Shown here: positions 45,614 through 53,757 of the stretch, piece by piece | Layout of the letters: the number at the start of each line of letters is the position of its first letter | Numbering within the stretch: the stretch's first letter is position 1 | Position numbers and translations under genes: made by a program | Notes under the pieces: generated by a model | Database searches by the model: none | The model's input: only the letters and a program-made list of their open reading frames with translations | What the model was told of the DNA's origin: nothing | From: Schaalia sp. 19OD2882 | Lineage (GTDB): Bacteria; Actinomycetota; Actinomycetes; Actinomycetales; Actinomycetaceae | Length of the DNA: 64,000 nucleotides | Direction of reading: 5' to 3' | Assembly: GCF_018986735.1 (NCBI RefSeq) | Contig: NZ_CP065521.1 | Location: 868,001 to 932,000, forward strand

Positions 45614-47215
45614 ATGAGTCCTGCCCTCACGAAGTTGGCCCTGTCGTGCCTCCTGGCCGGGATCCGCATGGGGGCGCCGATACTGGGACGCATTCGCGCG
45701 GGACGCGATCTGGCCGTGCGCGCCTGCCATGTGGCAGTCAATGCGAATGTGGGCGCCCGCGCCGAGCGCACGGCCCTGGCCCTGTCCTCCCGCTGCACCG
45801 ACGAGGTGGTCAGGGCCCGCCTCGAGGTGTTGGCCGCCACCTCGCAGGTGGAGCGAATGGGGGCCGACACGAAGTGGGCGGCCACTGTGGCGCGCGCCCT
45901 GGACGTGGCCGAAAAGGCGTGGGATTCGAGAGCCCCCTCGCGGGAACTGGTCGACCTGGTCACCGAAACACTCGCCCTTGTCTTCCACCCGAGGATCCAA
46001 CAGGCCGGCGACGCCTCACCTCTGGTCCACGACGAAGCCCTCATGGAGCACCTGCTGGCCCATCCACTGCTTGGACGTCTGCGGGCCGCCGCCCCGGACC
46101 GACCGGCTGCTGACCAGGTGGGCCACAGGAGTGCGAGCCGCCCGGAGGATTCGGAGAATCCACCCGCTCGGGTCCTGGTCCTGACGGACACCAACCTTGT
46201 GTTCATGGAAGAGGCACTTCGACGCTGGAACGACGATCCTCGCGTCGCGGTGCGCGTGCGAGACCTGTCCCGCGAGGAAGGCCGCGCCCCCTGGTGGCAC
46301 CTGCGCGAAACTGTGACGGACCGAATCCTTGGACGTACCCCGGTTGCGCCCGACTGGCTGGCAGAGGATCTTCAATGGGCCGATGTCATCCACTGCGAGT
46401 GGGGTGGGGCACTGGCAGCACGCCTGTCCGGCATCGACCTGGCCGCGCGTCTGGTCGTGCGCCTGCACCGCTATGAGGCACAGACCCTCATGCCGACCCT
46501 GGTCGCATGGAACCGGGTCGACCATCTGGTCCTGGTGAGCCACGATGTGCGTGAGCTCCTGCGCCGCAGCGTCCCCGGCATCGAGGAACGCACCCGCATC
46601 CATGTGGTCCCCAATGTCACCGACCTGACCCGATACGACTTGCCGAAGCATCCGGCCTCCGCACGCACCATGGCCTTGGTCGGCTGGACCCGTGTGAAGG
46701 ACCCCGCTTGGGCCCTGGACGTGCTGGACCTCGTGCGTACCCATGACCCCTCTTGGCGTCTGCTGCTCGTGGGCCCCGACCCCACCGCTTCAGGTGAGGC
46801 GGCGCCGAGCCTGTACTGGCGCGACCTCGACGCGCGGATCACCGCCCTGGGGGAGTCGGTGGAAAGGCTCGGCAGACGCGAGGACGTGCCTGAGGTCCTG
46901 CAAGGGGTCGGCGTCATCTTGTCCACCTCCCTGGTCGAATCTGCCCATCTTGCCCTGCAAGAAGGTGCGGCCTCGGGCGCAGTGCCCGTGGTGCGCAACT
47001 GGCCGTGGGTGGCGCCCCTGGGGGGTGCCGCCCGCATCTACCCGGCCCACTGGGTCGTCGACACGCCGAAGGACGCCGCCCGCAGGATCCTTGCCCTGGC
47101 CCGACCGGAGGGAGAAGCAGTGGACGAGGTCGAGGCGCGCCGCTGGGTGCTGGAGCACCTGGACGCCCGGGTCACCGCCCCGCGCCTGGACGCCGTGGTC
47201 TGGCAGGGCCAGTGA
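45614..47215 (+). CDS. Glycosyltransferase with unusual N-terminal region
   Basis: A 533-residue protein. The first 175 residues are helical and rich in Ala, Arg and Glu with no family I recognise. A GT-B type domain follows: RVLVLTDTNLVFMEEAL, HCEWGGALAARLSG, LVSHDVRELL, VVPNVTDLTRYD, MALVGWTRVKDPAWALDVLD, and VGVILSTSLVESAHLALQEGAASG, where the conserved E-x7-E is replaced by a related Glu arrangement. It probably belongs to GT4. GAGGAGA lies upstream of ATG. It starts a run of five same-strand genes (to 53757) with short gaps or overlaps. Confidence 0.75.
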   Translation: MSPALTKLALSCLLAGIRMGAPILGRIRAGRDLAVRACHVAVNANVGARAERTALALSSRCTDEVVRARLEVLAATSQVERMGADTKWAATVARALDVAEKAWDSRAPSRELVDLVTETLALVFHPRIQQAGDASPLVHDEALMEHLLAHPLLGRLRAAAPDRPAADQVGHRSASRPEDSENPPARVLVLTDTNLVFMEEALRRWNDDPRVAVRVRDLSREEGRAPWWHLRETVTDRILGRTPVAPDWLAEDLQWADVIHCEWGGALAARLSGIDLAARLVVRLHRYEAQTLMPTLVAWNRVDHLVLVSHDVRELLRRSVPGIEERTRIHVVPNVTDLTRYDLPKHPASARTMALVGWTRVKDPAWALDVLDLVRTHDPSWRLLLVGPDPTASGEAAPSLYWRDLDARITALGESVERLGRREDVPEVLQGVGVILSTSLVESAHLALQEGAASGAVPVVRNWPWVAPLGGAARIYPAHWVVDTPKDAARRILALARPEGEAVDEVEARRWVLEHLDARVTAPRLDAVVWQGQ

Positions 47216-47225
47216 GGAGCAAACC

Positions 47226-48326
47226 ATGGGAGAAGCACTTGTCGAGGTCGTCATCCCCGTCCACCGGGAGGAACGTCCCGTTGAAAGAGCTGTGGCCTCC
47301 GTGGTCGGACCCGCCTGCGGGGCCCCGGGGGTTGCCCGTGCCGTGGTCGCCTGCCACAACATCGCCCCTTCCGTCTTCGCCGACCGCCTTGCCCCCTTCG
47401 GAAGCGCGGTCCGCATCGTCGAATGCGGCGACGGGATCCCCTCCCCGGCGGGTCCTCTCAACGCCGGACTTGACGCCGTGACCACCGCGTGGGCCACGTG
47501 CATGGGATCCGACGACCACTACGAGGACGGGGCCGTGGCCGCGTGGCGGGACCACTTGGCCCGACGCGACCCGGACGTGCTCATCCTGCCGGTCCTGGAC
47601 GAAAGGGACGGCAGCATCGATGTGCCGCCAGTGCGCAGGCGCCGACTGTGCGACCTCGACCCGGTCTCCGACCGCCTCATGTACCGCACGGGCCCCCTCA
47701 TGCTCGTGCGCACCGACCTGCTGCGCGCCCACCGCATCCGCATGACCGAGGGTCTGCGAACCGGGGAGGATCTGGCCTACTCGGCCCACGTGTGGTGCAC
47801 GGCCGGCAGGATCGACCTGCTCGGATGGCACGGCCCCTGCTATGTGGAGGGCGACGACGGGGCCGAACGCATCACCCGCACACCCTTCCCCTTGGCCGAA
47901 TTGCTCGCTCCACCGAACCGCCTCGCAACCCAGGAGTGGGTGGCGGGCCTGGACGAGCGCCTGCGCACTGCTCTGGCCATCAGGGTCCTGCGCCGTTCGG
48001 TGATACCGGCGCTCGCGGCCCACGCCGGAAGTCTGGGCCCCGACCTCGTCGACGAGGGTGCACGGGCGGCCGCCCGCTGGACGCGCCTGGCACCCCGGGC
48101 GTGCACGGCCCTGTCCCCGGCGGAGGTGGGCGTGCTCGACGCCCTTGCCCGAAGGGCCGCCCCGGATCGCGTCGATGACGCCCTCGGGGGCCTGACCCGC
48201 GCCCCGCGGTGGGCCAAGGTCCTGCCCAGCTCCCCCAAGGGCCTGCTGCAGCCCGACACGCGCCTGCGCCACCTCGTGGCGGCGGTCACCAGGCCCAAGG
48301 CGCCGCGCAGTGGGGGAGTAGAGTAG
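47226..48326 (+). CDS. Family 2 glycosyltransferase
   Basis: A 366-residue GT-A enzyme. VEVVIPVHREERPVERA begins the fold and MGSDDHYEDGAV carries the DXD-type motif. The late RTGEDLAYSAHVW holds the ED motif. The C-terminal 130 residues are helical and specific to this protein. Sugar and acceptor are unknown. ATG at 47226 has GAGGAG 6 bases upstream and lies 10 bases after the previous stop, in the glycosyltransferase operon. Confidence 0.85.
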   Translation: MGEALVEVVIPVHREERPVERAVASVVGPACGAPGVARAVVACHNIAPSVFADRLAPFGSAVRIVECGDGIPSPAGPLNAGLDAVTTAWATCMGSDDHYEDGAVAAWRDHLARRDPDVLILPVLDERDGSIDVPPVRRRRLCDLDPVSDRLMYRTGPLMLVRTDLLRAHRIRMTEGLRTGEDLAYSAHVWCTAGRIDLLGWHGPCYVEGDDGAERITRTPFPLAELLAPPNRLATQEWVAGLDERLRTALAIRVLRRSVIPALAAHAGSLGPDLVDEGARAAARWTRLAPRACTALSPAEVGVLDALARRAAPDRVDDALGGLTRAPRWAKVLPSSPKGLLQPDTRLRHLVAAVTRPKAPRSGGVE

Positions 48327-48359
48327 GACCTCCAGTACCCACGGAAGGACCCCCACCGG

Positions 48360-50198
48360 ATGAAGCGGTTGATCGACGCCCTGCGGGAACTGCTCCCCCT
48401 TCTTCCCGAGGGGGCCGCCCCTTTCCTCTGGGCCTACGCGATCTCCACCTCCGCCCTGTCGCTCCTCGACGTCGGAGCGCTGGCGATCCTCGCGATGATC
48501 CTCACGCCGATGATGACAGGTGCGACGATCCACCTGCCTCTCTTCGGCCAGGTCGGGCCGTCGGGCTACCCGTGGCTGCTCTTGCTGGTCTGCGTCCTCA
48601 TGATCCTCAAGGCCGTGTTCGGCTTGCTCATCCAATGGTTCGCCACCAGGCGTTTCAAAGGCTTCGAGATGACGGTGGGGGACACACTCTTCGACGCCTA
48701 CATCCGTGCCCCGTGGACGGACCGCCTGTCCCGCTCCACCGCGGAGATCGTCCGCATGGCCGACGTGGGCATCGCCAACACGATCTCCGGCGTGCTCATG
48801 CCGGCCGTCACCCTGCCCCAACAGCTGGTCACCTTCGCGACGATCCTCGCGGTCCTCCTGGTCGCCCAACCGACGATCGCCACCATCACCTTGGTCTACC
48901 TGGGTATCGTCGCGGCCATCATGTACTTGGGCATCTCCCGCTCTGCCGTGGTGGCAGGAAATGTCAACCTCTGCTACTCCCTGCGCATCACCAAGCTCAT
49001 GACGGAGATGGTCGGCTCCCTCAAGGAGATCACCCTGCGCGACGCCTTCACCGACGTCGCACGGGTGGTGCACGACAACCGAGAGCACTCCACCCGCGCC
49101 CGCGCCAACCTGCTGTTCCTTGGCGCAGTCCCCCAACGGTTGGTTGAGGCAGCCTTGGTCGGAGGATTCCTGCTGGTCGGAGGATTCGCATGGTGGATGC
49201 TGGGCCCCCAGGAGGCCTTCACCTCCATCGCCCTGTTCGCCGTGGCGGGGTTCCGCATTGTCCCAGCCATCGTCTCCTTTCAGACTGTCATGACCTCCAC
49301 AGCCAATTCCCTGCCGCACTTGGAGGCTGTGCTGCAGGACATTCGGGCTGCTGAGGGCTATGTGGCACGCGCAGAGGTCATCGGCAGCGACCGCGTGGGC
49401 GACGATCCGCGCGAACTGGTCCTCACGGACGTGTCCTTCACCTACCCCGGTGCGGACGCCCGCGCCGTCGACCAGGTTGACCTGCGCATCCCCATGGGAT
49501 CCTCCTTGGGCATCGTCGGCTCCTCCGGGTCTGGCAAGTCGACCCTGGTCGACATCCTCCTGGGGCTGCTCCTGCCGGAGTCCGGCCGGATCGAGTTGGA
49601 CGGGCGACCCTTGCAGGAGGTCCTCAAGGAGTGGCGTTCGCGCGTGGGCTACGTCCCTCAGGAGGTTTCCCTCTTCGATGCGACCATTGCCCAGAACATT
49701 GCCCTGACCTGGGGGGACGACATCGACGAAGAGCGTGTCCTCAAAGCCGTCGAACAGGCGCAACTCTCCTCCATGGTTGCGGGACGCCCTGGCGGCATCC
49801 ATGCCCGCATCGGGGAACGCGGCATCGCCCTGTCGGGTGGGGAACGCCAACGCCTGGGCATCGCCCGCGCCCTGTACGTCGACCCCTTGGTCCTCGTCAT
49901 GGATGAGGCCACCTCGGCCCTGGACACGAAGACCGAGGACGCGGTGGCCGAAGCCATCCGCAGCCTTCACGGGCAGGTCACGGTCATCTCCATCGCCCAC
50001 AGGCTCTCGACCATCCGCCACGCCGACCAAGTCTGCTTCATGAAACATGGGAGCATGACCGCACGTGGCACATTCGACGAATTGGTGGCCCGTGAACCCG
50101 AGTTCGCCGTCCAGGCACACCTTGCAGGCTTGGTCGACGCCACCGACCTGGACTTCGGCACCCCGACCCCGGCGCCCCACGCGGAGAGGAACGACTGA
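48360..50198 (+). CDS. ABC exporter, PglK/MsbA-like lipid-linked glycan flippase
   Basis: A 612-residue type I ABC protein with about six membrane segments in residues 20-320 and an ATPase domain with Walker A GSSGSGKS, Q-loop GYVPQEVSLFD, signature LSGGERQRLGIARALY and Walker B VLVMDEATSALD. Its place among glycosyltransferases suggests it flips or exports a lipid-linked oligosaccharide, as PglK does; this role is inferred. The 34-base gap upstream contains no strong terminator. Confidence 0.85.
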   Translation: MKRLIDALRELLPLLPEGAAPFLWAYAISTSALSLLDVGALAILAMILTPMMTGATIHLPLFGQVGPSGYPWLLLLVCVLMILKAVFGLLIQWFATRRFKGFEMTVGDTLFDAYIRAPWTDRLSRSTAEIVRMADVGIANTISGVLMPAVTLPQQLVTFATILAVLLVAQPTIATITLVYLGIVAAIMYLGISRSAVVAGNVNLCYSLRITKLMTEMVGSLKEITLRDAFTDVARVVHDNREHSTRARANLLFLGAVPQRLVEAALVGGFLLVGGFAWWMLGPQEAFTSIALFAVAGFRIVPAIVSFQTVMTSTANSLPHLEAVLQDIRAAEGYVARAEVIGSDRVGDDPRELVLTDVSFTYPGADARAVDQVDLRIPMGSSLGIVGSSGSGKSTLVDILLGLLLPESGRIELDGRPLQEVLKEWRSRVGYVPQEVSLFDATIAQNIALTWGDDIDEERVLKAVEQAQLSSMVAGRPGGIHARIGERGIALSGGERQRLGIARALYVDPLVLVMDEATSALDTKTEDAVAEAIRSLHGQVTVISIAHRLSTIRHADQVCFMKHGSMTARGTFDELVAREPEFAVQAHLAGLVDATDLDFGTPTPAPHAERND

Positions 50199-50199
50199 C

Positions 50200-51381
50200 A
50201 TGCCCACCCGCCCCCGCCTGCTCATCCTCAGCTTCTCACCCATCCGTCACGATGCCCGTGTCCTCAAGCAGGTGCGCATGGCGGTGGGCCGCTACCACGT
50301 GACCACCTGCGGTTTCGGGGAGGCCCCGGACGGCGTGGACGACCACGTGCAGATCGACCACTCCTCCCTGCCGGGCAAGACCTGGGACCTGCTGCTGGCG
50401 ACCAAGGCCTACAGGGCCGGGTACTGGCTCATACCCGATGTGCGCACCGCACGCCGCGCCCTGCGGGGACGCCGCTTCGACGTGATCCTGGCCGATGACA
50501 TCGACACGGTCCCCTTGGCCATCCCCTTGAAGCCCAGGTGCGGAATCCATGCCGACCTGCACGAGTACTTCCCGCGCTTGGCGGAGGACCATGCGCCGTG
50601 GAAGAAGCGGATCGGCCCTTGGTACCACTGGCTGTGCCGCGTCCACCTGCCCAAGGTGACCTCCGTGACCACCGTCAGTGAAGGGATCGCCCGCGAGTAC
50701 TCTGAGCAATTCGGCATTGAGGTGGGGGTCGTCACCAACGCCACCCCCTTCCACGACCTCGAACCCGGGTCCGTCGACGATCCGATCCGTGTGGTCCACT
50801 CGGGCACCAGCCACCGCGAACGCAACATCACCGCCATCGTCGAGGGCGTCCTGTCTGTGCCCGGCTACACCTTGGACCTGTACCTGACTCCCAATGACCC
50901 GCCGCACCTGGCCGAACTCAAGCAGCTGGCCGAGACCGAGTCGAACCTCACCGTCCACGACCCGGTTCCCTACGAGCAACTCATCGAGACCCTGAACCGG
51001 TACGACATCGGCGCCTTCCTGCTGCCCGCGTCCAACTTCAGCTTCGCGAACGCGCTGCCGAACAAGGTCTTCGACTTCATCCAGGCGCGTTTGGCTCTGG
51101 TGGTCTCGCCCATTCCCGAGATGGCCAAGGTCGTGCGCGACGCAGAGGTGGGGGTGGTCACCGACGGTGTCGGGGCCGAGGAGCTGGCCCGGGCACTGTC
51201 CGAACTGGATCGCGAGAAGGTCGCCGTCCTCAAGGCCTCCTCGCACGCCCACGCCCGTGAGTTGTCCTGCGAGTCCGAGGTGCCCAAGTGGGATGCGGCC
51301 CTGACGAAGATCCTGCGCGGCGCGGGTGTGGCGGCCCCCGAGGCCTTGGAGCCGCCCGCGAACGGTCCCGGCAATGGCTGA
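50200..51381 (+). CDS. Family 4 glycosyltransferase
   Basis: A 393-residue GT-B enzyme. The N-terminal domain begins LLILSFSPIRHDARVLKQV. VTTVSEGIAREY, VVTNATPFHDLEP, VVHSGTSHRERNI and the C-terminal NALPNKVFDFIQARLALVVS, where the donor-binding acidic residues would lie, fit a GT4-like fold with an atypical donor loop. It begins one base after the ABC gene stop and overlaps the next gene by 8 bases. Confidence 0.82.
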   Translation: MPTRPRLLILSFSPIRHDARVLKQVRMAVGRYHVTTCGFGEAPDGVDDHVQIDHSSLPGKTWDLLLATKAYRAGYWLIPDVRTARRALRGRRFDVILADDIDTVPLAIPLKPRCGIHADLHEYFPRLAEDHAPWKKRIGPWYHWLCRVHLPKVTSVTTVSEGIAREYSEQFGIEVGVVTNATPFHDLEPGSVDDPIRVVHSGTSHRERNITAIVEGVLSVPGYTLDLYLTPNDPPHLAELKQLAETESNLTVHDPVPYEQLIETLNRYDIGAFLLPASNFSFANALPNKVFDFIQARLALVVSPIPEMAKVVRDAEVGVVTDGVGAEELARALSELDREKVAVLKASSHAHARELSCESEVPKWDAALTKILRGAGVAAPEALEPPANGPGNG

Positions 51382-52543
51382 AGGTCTGCACGTCCTGTGG
51401 CTGCCCTCGTGGTACCCGTCGGGCCCACAGGACATGAATGGCTCCTTCTTCCGGGAGCAGTGCCGGGCTCTGGCTGAAGCCGGGGTGCAGGTCGGCGTGC
51501 TGGCCCCCCACATGAGTGCCCTCCTTGAGCGGGAGGCGGCGCCCTCGTTGCCCATCGCGCCTTTGGACGAGGACGGTGTGCAGGTCCTGCGTTTCGTGGC
51601 TCCGCAGATCATCCAGTCCACCCGGGTTCTGAGCACCTGGAGGTCGGTCCCTGCCCTGATGGCAGCCTTCGACGCATACGTGCAGGCCAACGGTTGCCCC
51701 GACGTCATCCACGCCCACAGCCTCTACCCCGGGGCCTTCCTGGCCGCTGCACTGTCCACGCGCACCGGCATCCCGTGGATCCTCACCGAACACCGTTCCC
51801 TGTCCCACATGCGCGTGCGCACACCCCTCGGTGCGGCCAGCGAGCGACGAGTCGTCGCATCGGCCGCCCGCAGGACCGGCGTGTCCATCGGGCATGCGGC
51901 ACACCTGGAAAAGCGCTTCGGGTCGAAGGCCGGCGTCTGGGAGTACCTGCCGAACCTTCTTCCCGACATGGACCTGCCTGCCGCCCGTGCCCGAAGGGAA
52001 GGATTCGTCATCGGGCACCTGTCGGTCCTGGACCCCGTCAAACGTGTCGACCTGATCCTGCGGGCCTTCGAAGGCCTCCACCCCGGGTGCCCTGAGGCCA
52101 GGTTGCGCATCGGCGGCCCTCTGGACACGCCCTTCGGTGCTCAGGTGCAGACCCTGGTGGCCAAGAGCCCGGCCCGCGAGGCCGTGGAGCTGGTCGGTTC
52201 CGTCTCTCGCGCCGACATCGGCCGGTTCTACGCGGACATCGACCTGTTCGTCATGCCGTCGGACTCGGAGTCCTTCGGTGTCGCCTTCACCGAGTCGTTG
52301 GCGGCCGGAACCCCTGTCGTGGCCACCGCCACGTGGGGAGGACTCACCATTGTCGGGCCCGGGGACGGGTCAATCGTGCCCATTGGTGACTGCGACCGGC
52401 TGGCGGCGGCGATCCGCGAGCACGTGGAGCACCCGACCACTGCCGACGAGCGCCGTTCGCGCGCCCAGAGGTGCATGGCCCGTTTCGGCAAGGAGGCTTT
52501 CGCCTCCCGGTGGCTGAGTGTGTACGAAGAGGTGGTCGCATGA
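51374..52543 (+). CDS. Family 4 glycosyltransferase
   Basis: A 389-residue GT4. HVLWLPSWYPSGPQDMNGSF is typical of capsule and exopolysaccharide enzymes of this group. IHAHSLYPGAFLAA, IGHLSVLDPVKRVD and the donor-binding motif SDSESFGVAFTESLAAGTPV (E-x7-E) are clear. ATG at 51374 overlaps the preceding stop by 8 bases, and the 3' end overlaps the next gene by 4 bases. Confidence 0.9.
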   Translation: MAEGLHVLWLPSWYPSGPQDMNGSFFREQCRALAEAGVQVGVLAPHMSALLEREAAPSLPIAPLDEDGVQVLRFVAPQIIQSTRVLSTWRSVPALMAAFDAYVQANGCPDVIHAHSLYPGAFLAAALSTRTGIPWILTEHRSLSHMRVRTPLGAASERRVVASAARRTGVSIGHAAHLEKRFGSKAGVWEYLPNLLPDMDLPAARARREGFVIGHLSVLDPVKRVDLILRAFEGLHPGCPEARLRIGGPLDTPFGAQVQTLVAKSPAREAVELVGSVSRADIGRFYADIDLFVMPSDSESFGVAFTESLAAGTPVVATATWGGLTIVGPGDGSIVPIGDCDRLAAAIREHVEHPTTADERRSRAQRCMARFGKEAFASRWLSVYEEVVA

Positions 52544-53757
52544 GTCCCAGTCGTCCTCCACGCCCCACAGGAGGCGGTCGCCCGGTGTTGATGGTCACCC
52601 GGATCCACCTGCCGGAGGCGGCCGCGGCCTCGTTCCGACTGGACGCGGTCGAAAGAGCCTTGGTGCGCGCTGGCCGCGCTGTGCACGCCCTGACCACCAC
52701 CGTGCCGGGACAGACGCCCACAGACCCCGAGGGTCTGCGGGTCAGCCGTTGGCCGGCACTTCGCGACAAGAGCGGCTACCTGCGCGGATACGTGCCCTAC
52801 ATGAGCTACGACCTGCCATTGTTCGTGCGCCTGCTGGTCGCGCCCAAAGCGTCGGTGGCTCTGGTCGAACCGCCCCCCACCACCGGAGTCGTGTCCCGCA
52901 TCGCCCTGGGGGCGCGACGCATCCCCTACGTGTGGTACGCCCCGGACGTGTGGTCGGATGCCACCGAGGCCACCGACGCCCCTGCGGTGGTCAAGAAGGC
53001 CGTGAAGTGGATGGAGTCCTTCGCCGTGTCCGGGGCCAAGGCTGTCGTCGCCGTCAATGACGAGGTCGCCGCCCGCGTTCGGGAACTGGGCGCACGAAAG
53101 GTCCACGTGGTGCCCAACGGGATCGACACTGACATCTTCAGCACCGATGGCGGCACACCCACCTGCGATGAACTGGAAGCCGCAGGGGTTGGCAGCAGGT
53201 ACTTCGTCTACGCGGGCACCGCCTCCGAATGGCAGGGGGCCGACGTGTTCGTGCGCGCCCTGGCCCGCGTGCGCGCGCAGCACCCGCAGGTGCAGTTGCT
53301 CTTCCTGGGGCAGGGCTCGTACTGGCCGCACCTGGCTGAACTGGGCGAGAGGATCCCCGACTTCGACGGGCGCCGAGCGGTGCTCTTCCGCGCATCCGTG
53401 CCACCTGAGGAGGCGGCCCGCTGGCAAAGGGGCGCTCTGGCGTCACTGGTGTCCATCAAGCCGGGCATCGGCTACGACTTCGCCTACCCGACGAAGGTGC
53501 TGGCCTCCTTGGCCTGCGGCACCCCCGTCCTCTACGCGGGGGTCGGCCCGGCCAGAGCCGATGTCGACGACTTCGACTTGGGATGGGCCTGCGACCACGA
53601 AGTCGACCCGGTGGCCGCCCTCATGACATGTGCCGTCGAATCCGAAGCGGACGACCAGCGCCGGGAACGACTGCGCGCCTGGGTCGTGGAGAACCGGTCG
53701 ATCCGCGCCACTGGGGACCGGGTGGCCGCCATCGTGCAAGGTGTCGCACGTGACTGA
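52540..53757 (+). CDS. Family 4 glycosyltransferase
   Basis: A 405-residue GT4-type enzyme. LMVTRIHLPEAAAASFRL, YAPDVWSDA, VHVVPNGIDTDIFS, FVYAGTASEWQGADVFVRAL and DFAYPTKVLASLACGTPVLY are recognisable. It is coupled to its neighbours by overlaps of 4 bases (start, ATGA) and 8 bases (end). Donor and linkage are unknown. Confidence 0.88.
   Translation: MSPSRPPRPTGGGRPVLMVTRIHLPEAAAASFRLDAVERALVRAGRAVHALTTTVPGQTPTDPEGLRVSRWPALRDKSGYLRGYVPYMSYDLPLFVRLLVAPKASVALVEPPPTTGVVSRIALGARRIPYVWYAPDVWSDATEATDAPAVVKKAVKWMESFAVSGAKAVVAVNDEVAARVRELGARKVHVVPNGIDTDIFSTDGGTPTCDELEAAGVGSRYFVYAGTASEWQGADVFVRALARVRAQHPQVQLLFLGQGSYWPHLAELGERIPDFDGRRAVLFRASVPPEEAARWQRGALASLVSIKPGIGYDFAYPTKVLASLACGTPVLYAGVGPARADVDDFDLGWACDHEVDPVAALMTCAVESEADDQRRERLRAWVVENRSIRATGDRVAAIVQGVARD

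Noticed and set aside
45545..46000. N-terminal extension of the epimerase gene in the open frame upstream
   Set aside because: The family N-terminus (MRIVSVVGARPQF) begins at 45544; the upstream part is antisense to the glycosyltransferase gene at 45614 and unlike any epimerase.
47172..50243. A 1023-codon open frame on the minus strand
   Set aside because: It lies opposite a glycosyltransferase gene and an ABC exporter gene with clear motifs, has biased low-complexity composition (Gly, Asp, Gln, His), and no recognisable domain. Long antisense frames are common in high-GC DNA.
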